Shown: positions 17,269 to 28,256, counted from the first letter of the stretch. The stretch is DNA of 49,819 bases from Kiritimatiellia bacterium (GCA_017540905.1 JAFYAC010000051.1:1-49819), one strand, 5' to 3'. Notes: a model not told the origin generated them from the sequence alone. Numbers and translations are program-made.

Positions 17269-18438
17269 TTACTCCTTGGAGCCGGTTGTGAAGTCGCAGC
17301 GGCCAAGACGGCGGTCGGCCTGGTAGATGAGGTAGCCGGAGCGGTCGGCGCTGCGGGTGAGAGGGCGAAGGACGGAATCGGTGATTTCCGCGCGAACGAT
17401 GGCTGGATGGCGGGGAACGGCACGGATGGCGTCGCCGACGGCCGGGGTGTCGGACGAATAGAACCAGACGCCGGAGTGCTTGCGGAGAGGAAAAGCGGGA
17501 GGGGTGAAGCTTCCGAGGGCGACTTCGATCACGCCGCGGACGAAATCATAGCCGGTGGAGAGCCGGACCAGGTCCGAACCGATGAAGTCGCCCCCCATGC
17601 GGGCCCCGATTTCCGTGACGAAAACATCCCCGTCCGGTGCAACCATCAGTTCGGCGTGGGTGGCGCCCTCGCGGATTTCCAGCGCCGCGACGCCGAGCCG
17701 GGCCTGCTCCAGGGCCCGGTCCAGAACGGCCTCGGGAAGAACGCTGGGCTGGTGGTGCGCGAGTTCGACGTAATGGGGCGCTCCGGTCGTGAGTTTGTCG
17801 GTGACCGCGAGGACATGGTACTCTCCGCCGTGCGAAATGCCTTCCACGCTGATTTCCCGCGCATCCGCCACGAAGCGTTCGATGACGGCCTCGCCGCAGA
17901 AGGAGATGTCCAGCGCCCGCCGGACGGCTTCCAGGAGGGACGGAATATCCTCCACCCGGACCACCCCCATGCTGCCGGAGCGGTCGGCGGGCTTGACGAT
18001 GAGCGGCCAGCCGATTTCGGCGGCCGCCGCCCGGGCGTCCTCTTCCGAACGGGCCATCCGGGACGCCGGGACACGGACGCCGGCCGCCCGGAACGCGGTG
18101 CGCATGGCATTCTTGTTGGTGGAGAGGAAGGCGCTTCGCTCCGAATCGCCGTTCAAACCCAGCTGCTGCGCCACATGGCAGACCGTGGGCACGGCCACGT
18201 CCGAAGCAATGGTCGCCACGCCGTCGATGCCCCGTTCGGCGCAGATGGAGGCGATGCGCTCCTTTTCGACAATCGACACCGGGACGAATTCATCGCACTT
18301 CTCCTTGCACACGGCCCCCTCTGGCCACGCAAAGCAAAGGGTTTCCAGTCCCATTTCACGTGCCTTGAGCACGAGAGGCAACTGGAGGTAGGAGGCTCCG
18401 ATGATGGCGAGGCGGCGCGGCATGTGATGGCAGGGCAT
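17269..18438 (-). CDS. ATP-grasp domain protein, probable amino-acid/amide ligase
   Basis: 389 residues. An N-terminal pre-ATP-grasp fold (RLAIIGASYLQLPLVLKARE) is followed by the ATP-grasp core: WPLIVKPADRSGSMGVVRV, AVIERFVADAREISVEGISH, HAELMVAPDGDVFVTEIGAR, then MGGDFIGSDLV. EIGARMGG resembles L-amino-acid ligases of the BacD group. First gene of the minus-strand glycan operon. Start: a TTGTCT-N17-AAAACT promoter sets transcription near 18444, which rules out ATG 18447. ATG 18438 (near-leaderless) or 18423 remain. A role joining an amino acid to an amino sugar is inference from context. Confidence 0.78.
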   Translation of the reverse strand: MPCHHMPRRLAIIGASYLQLPLVLKAREMGLETLCFAWPEGAVCKEKCDEFVPVSIVEKERIASICAERGIDGVATIASDVAVPTVCHVAQQLGLNGDSERSAFLSTNKNAMRTAFRAAGVRVPASRMARSEEDARAAAAEIGWPLIVKPADRSGSMGVVRVEDIPSLLEAVRRALDISFCGEAVIERFVADAREISVEGISHGGEYHVLAVTDKLTTGAPHYVELAHHQPSVLPEAVLDRALEQARLGVAALEIREGATHAELMVAPDGDVFVTEIGARMGGDFIGSDLVRLSTGYDFVRGVIEVALGSFTPPAFPLRKHSGVWFYSSDTPAVGDAIRAVPRHPAIVRAEITDSVLRPLTRSADRSGYLIYQADRRLGRCDFTTGSKE

Positions 18439-18450
18439 TCCTTCCATCCC

Positions 18451-18479
18451 AGTTTTGCACGAGCGGAGACGGAAGACAA
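18451..18479 (-). promoter_or_regulatory. Predicted promoter of the minus-strand glycan operon
   Basis: Minus strand TTGTCT (18479-18474), 17 bp, AAAACT (18456-18451), just ahead of the ATP-grasp start. It is divergent from the promoter at 18534. Confidence 0.6.
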
Positions 18480-18533
18480 GTTGCAATCGCAACCGCGCCT
18501 TATTTCCAAATTCAATGGATGAGAAAAAGACCT

Positions 18534-18560
18534 TTGTCAGGGAAAGAAGAATGGTATAAC
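18534..18560 (+). promoter_or_regulatory. Predicted extended -10 promoter of the GT-C-like gene
   Basis: TTGTCA at 18534-18539, 15 bp, TGG then TATAAC at 18555-18560 (extended -10). With 18451-18479 it forms a divergent promoter pair. Confidence 0.6.
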
Positions 18561-18669
18561 CTCGACCTTCATGGACAATGGTTTACAAGGAAACGGTTTT
18601 TCCCCATCCGGGGTTTTCCCAGCCGGACAGGAAGAGCAAACGAGGAATTCAACCGACGGCAAGGTTGCA

Positions 18670-20268
18670 ATGAAAAAGATTTCGATGAAATCCAGTTGGC
18701 GAGTTTTTCTACTGACGGGAATATTCCTGTTGTTGGCGATACAGGGGTTGACACGCTTTGCGGTGCATCCCCCCGTCGGATTCGTTCTGGACGATTGGTC
18801 GCTGTGGAGCGATGCACTCAACGGGGAATCCCTGTGGACGGTTTCCCGCAATGCGTTGCTGAATCCGACGAGACCCGTCGGGGCGTGCATCCAGCAGGTG
18901 GCGTCCCGGCTGCTCTTGGACCGCATGCCGTGGTACGGGATGTTGGCTTGGGGCAATTATTCATTGATGTTGCTCCTGGTTTTCCTGCTTGTGCGGGAAG
19001 TGACGGACCGCACGGAGCTGGCATTCGTTGCCGGTGCCGTCTTCGCGGTACTGCCGAACCTGTGCGGCCAATTCCATTGGCTTTGCATGATCATTGGAAT
19101 CGGGCAACCATGCTATCTGGTTTCGGCATGGTTGTTGGCCCGGTACGTTCGGCGGGGCACGCGCCGCTCCCTGTGGGGTGCGGTGTTTTGGTACGCCCTG
19201 GCGCTGGGCAACTACGAAGTGGGGGTGTTTTTACCGGCAGCCTATGCCGTGTTGCTGTGGGGGCGTGGATGGAAAAAATGCCTCATGGCGTTGATGCCGT
19301 TCGGGTTGGCCTTGGGTGTCTATGCGGCATGGCGTTTGACGGCGGGTTTCGGACTGGGGCGTGGAGTGGGAGTGGCACCTCAATTCACACCGGGCCTTTC
19401 GGGATACGCACTGAAACATACGGCGGCGGATATCGTGTCATGGTGGGCAGGGCTCGACTGGTGGCGTGCAATCGGGGATGGGGCGACCGGTTTTTCGGAA
19501 TTGCCTTGGATCCAGGCAACGCTGCTCTTGTTGGCCAATGGCATGCTGGTGGCTCTGTCGGGATGGTGGTTGTGGAAGGCGCAAAGCGTCGAGATGCCTG
19601 CCCCATCGCAGGAGAAGACGCGGGACAAGCCTTTCGGGAATGCCACGCTTGCATTGTTCGGCGTGGCGTGGGTGGCGGCAACCTATCTGCCCGCCTTCCT
19701 GGGCTACATGGCTCCCCGCCTCAACTATCTGCCCGGGGCGGGTGTGGCATTCCTGGTTGCACTGGCAGCGGGCCGGATGAAGCTGGAACGCTGGCTGGGG
19801 CTCGTGTTGGGCGTGGTGTTCGCCGGCATGGTGGTTGGCGAGGGAGACACGAAGAACTGGGGGGACAGCATCCGTTTCCAGGAGAATCTGTTCCAAACGA
19901 TGAAGGAGCATCGTGCAGACTGGCAAGACTCGGAGGTGCTTTGTCTGGACACCCGGGAACTGTCCAACCGTTTGACTCCAGGACTGGTTGCCCCCAACTG
20001 CCACCACATCGACACCGTCGCGGAATACCGGAATGCGGGCTTGCTGCGCGGGTTCGGCCCGTCAGCCATGGCGGAATTGATTCTCAAGGGACGGCCGGGG
20101 CCGCGGGTCGTGCTGGATGTCGAATACGGGGCGCACGAGGAAAACGGCGTCTTGAAATGGCATGAACGGTACGATCCGTCGAAACCGTTCGAGACCCCGA
20201 TGGACCGAGTCTACCGCTTGGATGTATTGTCCGCAGGCACCCGGAGTTCCGCCGATGCCCGCGACTGA
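18670..20268 (+). CDS. Multi-pass membrane protein, possible GT-C glycosyltransferase
   Basis: 532 residues with about ten predicted membrane helices and a soluble C-terminal part from about residue 420. Just after helix 1 comes GFVLDDWSLW; an acidic DD/DE pair in the first outer loop is the catalytic hallmark of GT-C enzymes such as ArnT and PMT. That would let it use a lipid-linked sugar flipped by the ArnEF-like pair; the call is inference. Start 18670 (MKKISMKSSWRVFLL, AAGG upstream). ATG 18571, 10 nt after the -10, is an in-frame alternative adding 33 residues. It appears lower in GC than most of the window. Its end overlaps DUF2851 by 14 bp. Confidence 0.6.
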   Translation: MKKISMKSSWRVFLLTGIFLLLAIQGLTRFAVHPPVGFVLDDWSLWSDALNGESLWTVSRNALLNPTRPVGACIQQVASRLLLDRMPWYGMLAWGNYSLMLLLVFLLVREVTDRTELAFVAGAVFAVLPNLCGQFHWLCMIIGIGQPCYLVSAWLLARYVRRGTRRSLWGAVFWYALALGNYEVGVFLPAAYAVLLWGRGWKKCLMALMPFGLALGVYAAWRLTAGFGLGRGVGVAPQFTPGLSGYALKHTAADIVSWWAGLDWWRAIGDGATGFSELPWIQATLLLLANGMLVALSGWWLWKAQSVEMPAPSQEKTRDKPFGNATLALFGVAWVAATYLPAFLGYMAPRLNYLPGAGVAFLVALAAGRMKLERWLGLVLGVVFAGMVVGEGDTKNWGDSIRFQENLFQTMKEHRADWQDSEVLCLDTRELSNRLTPGLVAPNCHHIDTVAEYRNAGLLRGFGPSAMAELILKGRPGPRVVLDVEYGAHEENGVLKWHERYDPSKPFETPMDRVYRLDVLSAGTRSSADARD

Positions 20269-21742
20269 AGACACTTGGAGCGCTTCCACATGGTTCCCTC
20301 TTGCCGGGACATTCGGCGAGCCCCCGTTTGAAGTCCGGGAGGTTCCGCCTGGAGTGCGGGCGCTGGGCTTCACCGAGCGGCACCTGCAGTGCGTGTGGGC
20401 GGACGACCGGTTGAGGCCGGAGGGGCTTGCCACGGCGGAGGGGGAGGCGGTGGAGGTGGAGTTCCCGGGGGAGTGGAACAAGGGGCCGGGGCCGGATTTC
20501 ATCGGGGCGGTGCTGAAGGTGGGCGACGGGTCGCGGCGGCTGGCGGGGGATGTCGAGATCCACATCCATCCGGCGGACTGGAGAAGGCACGGGCATGCGG
20601 ACGATCCGCGGTATGCGCGGGTTTGCGCGCACGTGGCGTATTTTCCCGGGGCGCTCCGCGCGGAGGAGCTGCCGCCGGGGGCGCTCCAGATTGCGCTCAA
20701 GCCGGCGCTGGACCGGGCCGACGGGTTCTCGTTCGACAACATCGATTTGATGGCCTACCCGACGGCCGCGCGGGCGGCTCCCCCACCCTGCCGCGCCGCG
20801 ATGCTCGCCCTGCCGCCCGAAGAGCGCGGCCGCATCCTCGACGCCGCCGGGCAGACGCGCCTCGCCCGCCGCGCCGAATGGCTCCGCATGGCGATGGAAG
20901 ACCGCGGGATGGCCCAGACGGTCTACGAGGAGACGCTGGCCGCCCTCGGGTACCGTCCCAACAAGATTCCCTTCCGCCGCCTCGCCCGCGCGGTCCCGCT
21001 GGAACGCCTCCGCGACCTCTCCGGCGGCGACCCGCTCAAGGCCTACGCGCTGCTCGCCGGCACCGCCGCGCTGCTGCCCGACCCGACGACCGCCTTCCGG
21101 CGCGGTCCGCAGCCCGACGCCGAAACCCGCCGCTTCCTGCGCCGCTGCTGGGACGAGTGGTGGCACATGGCGGGGGCCTGCGCGCCGTCCGCGTTCACGG
21201 CGGCCGACTGGGTGCGCACCGGCATCCGCCCGCCGAACCGCCCCGAGCGGCGCCTCATGGCCGCCGCGGCCCTCTTCGCGCCCGCGCGCGGCCTTCCCGA
21301 GCGCCTCGAAGCCCTGGCCAAGCGCACGGGCGGCGGCACCGCCGACGACCTGATGGCGCTGCTGGCCACCGACGACGCCCCCTACTGGCCGCACCGCCTC
21401 GCCTACACCTCGCCGCCGCTGGCCGCACCCGCCGCGCTCGTCGGCGAAACCCGCGCGCAGGCGCTGGCCGTGAACCTCCTCGTACCGGCCCTGGCCGCCC
21501 TCGGCGCGCGCGCCGCCGGATGGCCCCCCGTCGGCGAGCTGCTGCCGCCGGAAGCCCCTAACGCCGTCACCCGCATCATGGCCGACCGCCTGTTCGGCCC
21601 CGGCCACGACGCCCGCCTCCACAGCACCGCCCTCCGCCGCCAGGGGCTCATCCACCTCCACCACGAGCACTGCCTCGGCGACCGCTCCCGCTGCGCCGAC
21701 TGCCCGGTGCCCGCGCGCCTCGCGGCCGCGACCGAATCCTGA
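20255..21742 (+). CDS. DUF2851 family protein
   Basis: 495 residues, soluble. Hallmarks of DUF2851: WNKGPGPDFIGAVLKVGD, GDVEIHIHPADWRRHGH, YARVCAHVAYFPG and a C-terminal HEHCLGDRSRCADCPVPARL with three cysteines that could bind metal. Function unknown; the acidic and His-rich core (EIHIHPADW) has a nuclease-like look, which is only an impression. Start at 20255 (CGGAG upstream), overlapping the previous gene. GC rises back to the window norm inside this gene. Confidence 0.82.
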   Translation: MPATEDTWSASTWFPLAGTFGEPPFEVREVPPGVRALGFTERHLQCVWADDRLRPEGLATAEGEAVEVEFPGEWNKGPGPDFIGAVLKVGDGSRRLAGDVEIHIHPADWRRHGHADDPRYARVCAHVAYFPGALRAEELPPGALQIALKPALDRADGFSFDNIDLMAYPTAARAAPPPCRAAMLALPPEERGRILDAAGQTRLARRAEWLRMAMEDRGMAQTVYEETLAALGYRPNKIPFRRLARAVPLERLRDLSGGDPLKAYALLAGTAALLPDPTTAFRRGPQPDAETRRFLRRCWDEWWHMAGACAPSAFTAADWVRTGIRPPNRPERRLMAAAALFAPARGLPERLEALAKRTGGGTADDLMALLATDDAPYWPHRLAYTSPPLAAPAALVGETRAQALAVNLLVPALAALGARAAGWPPVGELLPPEAPNAVTRIMADRLFGPGHDARLHSTALRRQGLIHLHHEHCLGDRSRCADCPVPARLAAATES

Positions 21743-21779
21743 GGCCGGCCGCCGGGACCCGTTCGCTTCGGTTTTCCCG

Positions 21780-21808
21780 TTGCGGGCGGATGCGTCCGGT
21801 TATATACT
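21780..21808 (+). promoter_or_regulatory. Predicted promoter of the WcaJ-like gene
   Basis: TTGCGG at 21780-21785, 17 bp, TATACT at 21803-21808. The ATG at 21790 lies between -35 and -10, so the protein must start at 21823. Confidence 0.75.
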
Positions 21809-21822
21809 CCGCCCCGTTTTAC

Positions 21823-23262
21823 ATGAGATTTTCACGCGACAACTTCAACGCCTGGTGCTCCATCCTGGCCGGCGCGATGGATGCCTTGTCGGCCTTCTCC
21901 GGAATGATGCTGGCCGTCTGGCTCCGCTTCGACTCCGGCCTCGTCCCGCTGTTGCACGAGACCATCCCCCCGCGCCGGATGTACGTCGCCGCGGCCCTCG
22001 TCCTTGCCATCCTGCAGGTCGTGGTCTTCCGCGTCGTCGGCCTCTACGTCCGCCCCCAGTTCGGCTCGTTCGGCGACAAGGTGCCCAAGATCGTCCGCGG
22101 CATCGGCATCACCCTGGCGACCGCCCTCGCCCTCTCCTTCGTCGTCCGCGTCGAAGGCTGGCCCCCCTACTCCCGAACCGTCGCGCTGATTGCGTTCGCG
22201 GCCATCCTCCTGCTCGTGTCGGTCATCCGCTTCGTCCTGTTCCGCGCCGAACGCCACTGGGCCAAGTACTCCGCCCACAAGCGAAAGGTCCTGATCGTCG
22301 GCGTCGACCGCCTCGCCGTCCACGTGCGCGACCGCCTCGAAGGCGAATACCGCCTCCGCTCCCGCGTCGTGGGTTTCCTGCTGCCATCCGCCCCCGCGCC
22401 CGGCTCCCCCGAAACCACCCCCGACCCCGCCATCGCCCCCGGCCAGCTCCTCGGCACCGCCGACGACCTCGAGCGCATCGCCGAGCGGACCGGCGCCGAC
22501 GAAGTCATCCTGGCCGACCTCTCGGTCCCCCGCAAGCGCATGGCGGACATCTTCTTTCACTGCGAGCGCAACCTCCTGACCTTCCGCATGGTCCCCGACC
22601 TCTACGGCATCCTCACCACCCGCATCCGCGTCGACCAGCTCGCCGACACCCCGCTCCTCGGCATCGCCCCCTGGCCGCTGGAGCGCTTCTGGAACCGCGT
22701 GCTGAAGCGCGTAGAGGACATCCTCGGCGCCCTCGTCGGACTGGTCGTTTCCGCGCCGATCGTCGCCATCGCCGCCCCCTTCATCAAGCATTCCTCCCCC
22801 GGCCCCGTCTTCTACAGCCAGATCCGCTGCGGCATCGGCGGACGCCCCTTCACCATCTACAAGCTCCGCACGATGCCCACCGACGCCGAAGCCGCGTCCG
22901 GCCCCGTCTGGACCACCGAGGACGACGCCCGCCGAACCCGCGTCGGTGCCTTCCTGCGCCGCTGGAACCTCGACGAGCTGCCGCAGTTCTGGAACGTCCT
23001 GCGCGGCGACATGTCCCTGGTCGGCCCTCGCCCCGAGCGCCCGCACTTCGTCGAGCAGTTCAAGAACGACGTCGGCCACTACATGACGCGGCACGTCTCC
23101 CGCCCCGGCATCACCGGCTGGGCGCAGGTCAACGGCATGCGCGGCGACACCTCCATCCGCGACCGCGTCCAGCACGACCTCTACTACCTCGAAAACTGGT
23201 CCCTCTCCTTCGACTTCAAGATTCTCCTCCAGACCTTCCTCAACCGCGAAAACGCCTACTGA
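21823..23262 (+). CDS. Undecaprenyl-phosphate sugar phosphotransferase (WcaJ/WbaP-like)
   Basis: 479 residues. It starts exopolysaccharide assembly by moving a sugar-1-phosphate onto undecaprenyl phosphate. N-terminal four-helix part (to about residue 140), a Rossmann-like central domain ([20 protein letters not shown]) and the C-terminal bacterial sugar transferase domain: [75 protein letters not shown]. All catalytic motifs are intact. Start forced to 21823 by the promoter. First gene of a rightward operon with a GT2 enzyme 16 bp downstream. Confidence 0.93.
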   Translation: MRFSRDNFNAWCSILAGAMDALSAFSGMMLAVWLRFDSGLVPLLHETIPPRRMYVAAALVLAILQVVVFRVVGLYVRPQFGSFGDKVPKIVRGIGITLATALALSFVVRVEGWPPYSRTVALIAFAAILLLVSVIRFVLFRAERHWAKYSAHKRKVLIVGVDRLAVHVRDRLEGEYRLRSRVVGFLLPSAPAPGSPETTPDPAIAPGQLLGTADDLERIAERTGADEVILADLSVPRKRMADIFFHCERNLLTFRMVPDLYGILTTRIRVDQLADTPLLGIAPWPLERFWNRVLKRVEDILGALVGLVVSAPIVAIAAPFIKHSSPGPVFYSQIRCGIGGRPFTIYKLRTMPTDAEAASGPVWTTEDDARRTRVGAFLRRWNLDELPQFWNVLRGDMSLVGPRPERPHFVEQFKNDVGHYMTRHVSRPGITGWAQVNGMRGDTSIRDRVQHDLYYLENWSLSFDFKILLQTFLNRENAY

Positions 23263-23278
23263 CCCGTCCGCCCCGCCC

Positions 23279-23983
23279 ATGTCCGACACCGCCCCCAACT
23301 TCTGCGTCCTCATCCCCGCCTACCGCGAAGAGCGCCACATCGCCGCCGTCGTCCGCGAAACCCTCGCCTACGCCCCCCGCGTCGTCGTCATCGACGACGG
23401 CTCGCCCGACGCCACCGCCGAGGCCGCCCAGGAAGCCGGCGCCACCGTCCTCTCCCACGTCCGCAACCAGGGCAAGGGCGCCGCCATCCGCACCGGCATC
23501 CGCCACGCCGCCGAAGCCGGTTTCGACCTCGCCGTCACCATGGACGCCGACGGCCAGCACGCCCCCTCCGACATCCCGGCCTTCCTGGCCGCCCACGCCC
23601 GCACCCACTGCCCCGCCCTCGTCGGCAACCGGATGGGCGACACCCGCACCATGCCCTGGGTGCGCCGCCGCACCAACCTCTTCATGTCCGCCCTCCTCTC
23701 CCGCGCCATGGGGCAGTACGTCCCCGACACCCAGTGCGGCTTCCGCCTCTACCACAAATCCGTCTTCCCCCTCTTCGACCTCCCCGGCGCCGCCCGCTAC
23801 GACGCCGAATCCGAAATCCTGCTCCGCCTTTCCCTCGAAGGCTACAAGATCGGCGCCGTCACCATCCAGACCATCTACGGCACCGAACGCAGCAAGGTCA
23901 ACCCCCTCACCGACACCATCCGCTTCTTCCGCATGCTCCGCCGCTTCAGGAAAATCCGCAAACAATGGGAGAAAAACCAATGA
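23279..23983 (+). CDS. GT2 glycosyltransferase
   Basis: 234 residues, DPM1/polyprenyl-phosphate-mannose-synthase-like core without membrane anchors: FCVLIPAYREERHIAAVVRE, VVVIDDGSPDATAEAAQ, HVRNQGKGAAIRTGIRHAAE, VTMDADGQHAPSDIPAF and the acceptor-region PDTQCGFRLYHKSVF. The DXD-like DADGQ is intact. It transfers a nucleotide-activated sugar, probably to a lipid carrier. It follows the phosphotransferase closely, and its stop overlaps the next start (ATGA), so translation is coupled. Confidence 0.9.
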   Translation: MSDTAPNFCVLIPAYREERHIAAVVRETLAYAPRVVVIDDGSPDATAEAAQEAGATVLSHVRNQGKGAAIRTGIRHAAEAGFDLAVTMDADGQHAPSDIPAFLAAHARTHCPALVGNRMGDTRTMPWVRRRTNLFMSALLSRAMGQYVPDTQCGFRLYHKSVFPLFDLPGAARYDAESEILLRLSLEGYKIGAVTIQTIYGTERSKVNPLTDTIRFFRMLRRFRKIRKQWEKNQ

Positions 23984-24747
23984 CCCGCATTCCCTTCCCC
24001 GCCGCCCTCCTCCTCGCCGCCCTCCTCGCCCTTTCCCCGGCCCCCTCCCGCGCGCAGGACGCCGGCGCCGGCCCGGCCCTCCCCGACAGCCCCCTCGTCG
24101 TCGAACGCGCCGAAGTCCCCGCCGCCCCGGCCGCCCACAAATCCACCGGACAGAAAATCGCCGAGTCCCTCCGGGCGAAGGGCCTTTCCGAAAACCTCAC
24201 CATCACCCTCATCTCCCTGCTGCCCATCGTCGAACTCCGCGGCGCCATCCCCGTCGGGCACATCATCGCCACCGACCCCGATCCCTCCACCCGCCTCGGG
24301 CGCGAAGACTGGCTCCGCGCCGCCCGCATCTACCTCCTCGCCGTCGTCGGCAACATGCTGCCCGTCCCCTTCATCCTCTGGCTCCTCGGCCCCGTCTCCC
24401 GCCTGTGCATGAAGATCCCCCTCGGCAAGCGCTTCTTCGACTGGCTCTTCGCCCGCACCCGCCGCAAGACCGCCGGCATCGAAAAATACGAATTCTTCGG
24501 CCTCACCGTCTTCGTCGCCATTCCCCTTCCCGTCACCGGCGCCTGGACCGGCGCCATGGCCGGCTGGCTCATGGGCCTCAAGCCCCTCTCCGCCTTCTTC
24601 AGCATCCTCCTCGGCGTCATGGTCGCGGGCGTCATCATGACCGTCCTCTCCCTGATGGGCTGGCTGGGCGCCGCCATCGCCGGCACCGTCCTCCTCGTCC
24701 TCCTCGCCTCCGTCCTCCTCAAATCCCTCCGCTCCAACCCCGCCTGA
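23980..24747 (+). CDS. Small multidrug export family membrane protein (COG2426-like)
   Basis: 255 residues. A signal-like hydrophobic start (MTRIPFPAALLLAALLALSP) and about 45 polar residues precede the membrane domain, which opens LTITLISLLPIVELRGAIPV, the family hallmark, and continues with FFGLTVFVAIPLPVTGAWTG and a long C-terminal helix. Despite the family name the substrate is unknown; DedA-like lipid-carrier roles have been suggested for related folds. The N-terminal extension is longer than usual. Coupled to the GT2 gene. Confidence 0.82.
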   Translation: MTRIPFPAALLLAALLALSPAPSRAQDAGAGPALPDSPLVVERAEVPAAPAAHKSTGQKIAESLRAKGLSENLTITLISLLPIVELRGAIPVGHIIATDPDPSTRLGREDWLRAARIYLLAVVGNMLPVPFILWLLGPVSRLCMKIPLGKRFFDWLFARTRRKTAGIEKYEFFGLTVFVAIPLPVTGAWTGAMAGWLMGLKPLSAFFSILLGVMVAGVIMTVLSLMGWLGAAIAGTVLLVLLASVLLKSLRSNPA

Positions 24748-24762
24748 CCGCGGGTTGCCCCC

Positions 24763-25203
24763 ATGCGGCTCCACGCCCCGTTTGCATCCCTCCTCCTGGC
24801 CGCCGCCGTCGGTACCGCGCTGGCGGCGGACCTGCCCGGCCGCTACCGGGCCTTCCTCGAAGCCCCCTCCGAAACAACCCTTCTGGATTTGCTCGTCGAG
24901 TCCGTCGATGCCGCCGCGGAGGGGCCTCCCACCCCGGAAGCCCGGGACCTGCTGCTGGAGCAGCTCGCCACGGACCCGCCGCCGCGCTACCGGGTGGACC
25001 TCGCCGACGCCGCGGAAATCGACGCCTGGACCGTTGCCTTCGCCTGCACCGAATCCTTTGACGCCTGCGGTCGCCTCCCCCTGGCCGGCCCCGCCGTCGC
25101 GATATGCAGCCGCCTGCGCGACGGCGAAATCTACCGCTTCCACCTCTTCTCCATCCGCCCCGCCGACCTTCCCGCCATCCGCGCCGCGCTCGCAGCCCCC
25201 TGA
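24763..25203 (+). CDS. Secreted protein of unknown function
   Basis: 146 residues. Signal peptide MRLHAPFASLLLAAAVGTAL ending ALA-A, then a compact domain with two cysteines (ACTESFDACGR) that could form a disulfide, ending ADLPAIRAALAAP. No family recognised. Last gene of the operon, 15 bp after the membrane protein; a pair of 19-bp palindromes follows 39 bp after its stop. Confidence 0.6.
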   Translation: MRLHAPFASLLLAAAVGTALAADLPGRYRAFLEAPSETTLLDLLVESVDAAAEGPPTPEARDLLLEQLATDPPPRYRVDLADAAEIDAWTVAFACTESFDACGRLPLAGPAVAICSRLRDGEIYRFHLFSIRPADLPAIRAALAAP

Positions 25204-25241
25204 CGCCCCCCGCGCGACCGCCGGAACCGGCACCCCTCACC

Positions 25242-25282
25242 TTTTCCAATGATTGGAAACTTTTTTTCCAATGGTTGGAAAA
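25242..25282. repeat. Pair of 19-bp palindromes, 22 bp apart
   Basis: TTTTCCAATGATTGGAAAC begins at 25242 and TTTTCCAATGGTTGGAAAA at 25264. The 22-bp spacing equals that of the cluster at 47964-48026. Confidence 0.85.
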
Positions 25283-25306
25283 CTCCATTTCCGCCTTTCC
25301 GCGCCA

Positions 25307-25373
25307 CCCGGGAGGGGCGCGCTTCCGCGCGACCTTTCGTTGCGGCCGCGCGGAAGCGCGTCCCTCCCCCGGG
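25307..25373. repeat. GC-rich hairpin repeat, type B
   Basis: A long inverted repeat: GGGAGGGGCGCGCTTCCGCG and its inverse around a TTTCGTTGCG loop. Confidence 0.65.
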
Positions 25374-25453
25374 GGCTTCCTTGTGGCTTGATACAGGGCG
25401 CCCGGACGGGGGCTTCCTTGTGGCTTGATACAGGGTGCCCGGACGGGGGCTTT
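25371..25453. repeat. 37-bp tandem direct repeat, about 2.2 units
   Basis: Units at 25371-25407 and 25408-25444 differ at one base (AGGGCG versus AGGGTG); a third begins GGGGGCTTT. Each contains CTTGTGGCTTGATACAGG. Too few units and no spacer pattern for CRISPR. Confidence 0.8.
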
Positions 25454-25510
25454 CCCGAATGCTGGTCTGACACGCTCCTTCCACAGCCCGCCCGCTCTCC
25501 TCTCTCTTCT

Positions 25511-25707
25511 GCCTGCGGCGCAAACACGGAGCGCGCGGAGGAAGGAGACACGGAGAGTTTGCAGGGAGGAGCTTCGCGCGTCCAAAAACCTCCTTCCCAA
25601 ACGTTTGTCCGGCGTTTCCAGAGTGCGGAGGCGCCTCCAACAACCGCCCCATCCAAATTCTCTCCGTGCCTCCTTCCTCCGTCCCCTCCGTGTTTCGCGC
25701 CGCGAGC
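25511..25707. repeat. MITE-like inverted-repeat element, copy 2
   Basis: Left end GCCTGCGGCGCAAACACGGA, right end its approximate inverse at 25688-25707. The central CCAAACGTTTGTCCGGCG corresponds to the centre of copy 1. No coding content. Confidence 0.65.
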
Positions 25708-25769
25708 CGGTTTCCAAAAGAACAACCCTTGCCTGACCGTCATTCGGGGTTTTCCCTCCTTCGGGCACA

Positions 25770-25800
25770 TTTTTGGAAACAGGAAAAATACGCGTATTCC
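25770..25800 (+). repeat. A+T-rich dispersed module (copy 3)
   Basis: TTTTTGGAAACAGGAAAAATA then CGCGTATTCC. An ATG (25829, ATGAAAAACATG) follows at the same distance as true starts follow copies 28826 and 49681, but its frame runs into the glgB terminator. Confidence 0.45.
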
Positions 25801-25885
25801 CCGCCAATCTTCCCCCTTCTCCACTTCATGAAAAACATGCCCGCACATCCCGGGCGGGGCGCGTGGACTTTGCCGCCGCGGGGAC

Positions 25886-25927
25886 AAAAAAAACGCATCC
25901 CCCGGGAGGATGGCTTCCGGGGGATGC
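25886..25927 (-). terminator. Strong Rho-independent terminator of glgB
   Basis: Minus strand: 11-bp stem GCATCCCCCGG / CCGGGGGATGC, 11-nt loop, then a run of eight T after one G. It lies 28 bp past the glgB stop. Confidence 0.9.
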
Positions 25928-25954
25928 GGTTGCGGGCGCGGGTTGCGCGGGGGG

Positions 25955-28168
<2,214 letters not shown>

Positions 28169-28227
28169 CTTCTTTGCTCCTTGGTTGGCTCAAACCTCCG
28201 CACGGCGCGCGCCCTGCAAGTGCCTGC

Positions 28228-28256
28228 ATCATCCCACATCCCCCCCCACCCCGCAA
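28228..28256 (-). promoter_or_regulatory. Predicted glgB promoter
   Basis: Minus strand TTGCGG (28256-28251), 17 bp, GATGAT (28233-28228), 60 nt before the start codon. Confidence 0.45.

Larger units (their letters stand above)
25204..25954. other. Repeat-filled gap between convergent genes
   Basis: No credible gene. In order: palindrome pair (25242-25282), type B hairpin (25307-25373), 37-bp tandem repeat (25371-25453), CACGGAG element copy 2 (25511-25707), A+T-rich module (25770-25800) and the glgB terminator. Confidence 0.7.

Noticed and set aside
25371-25453. Possible CRISPR array
   Set aside because: Only two contiguous 37-bp units without spacers, and no cas genes in the window.
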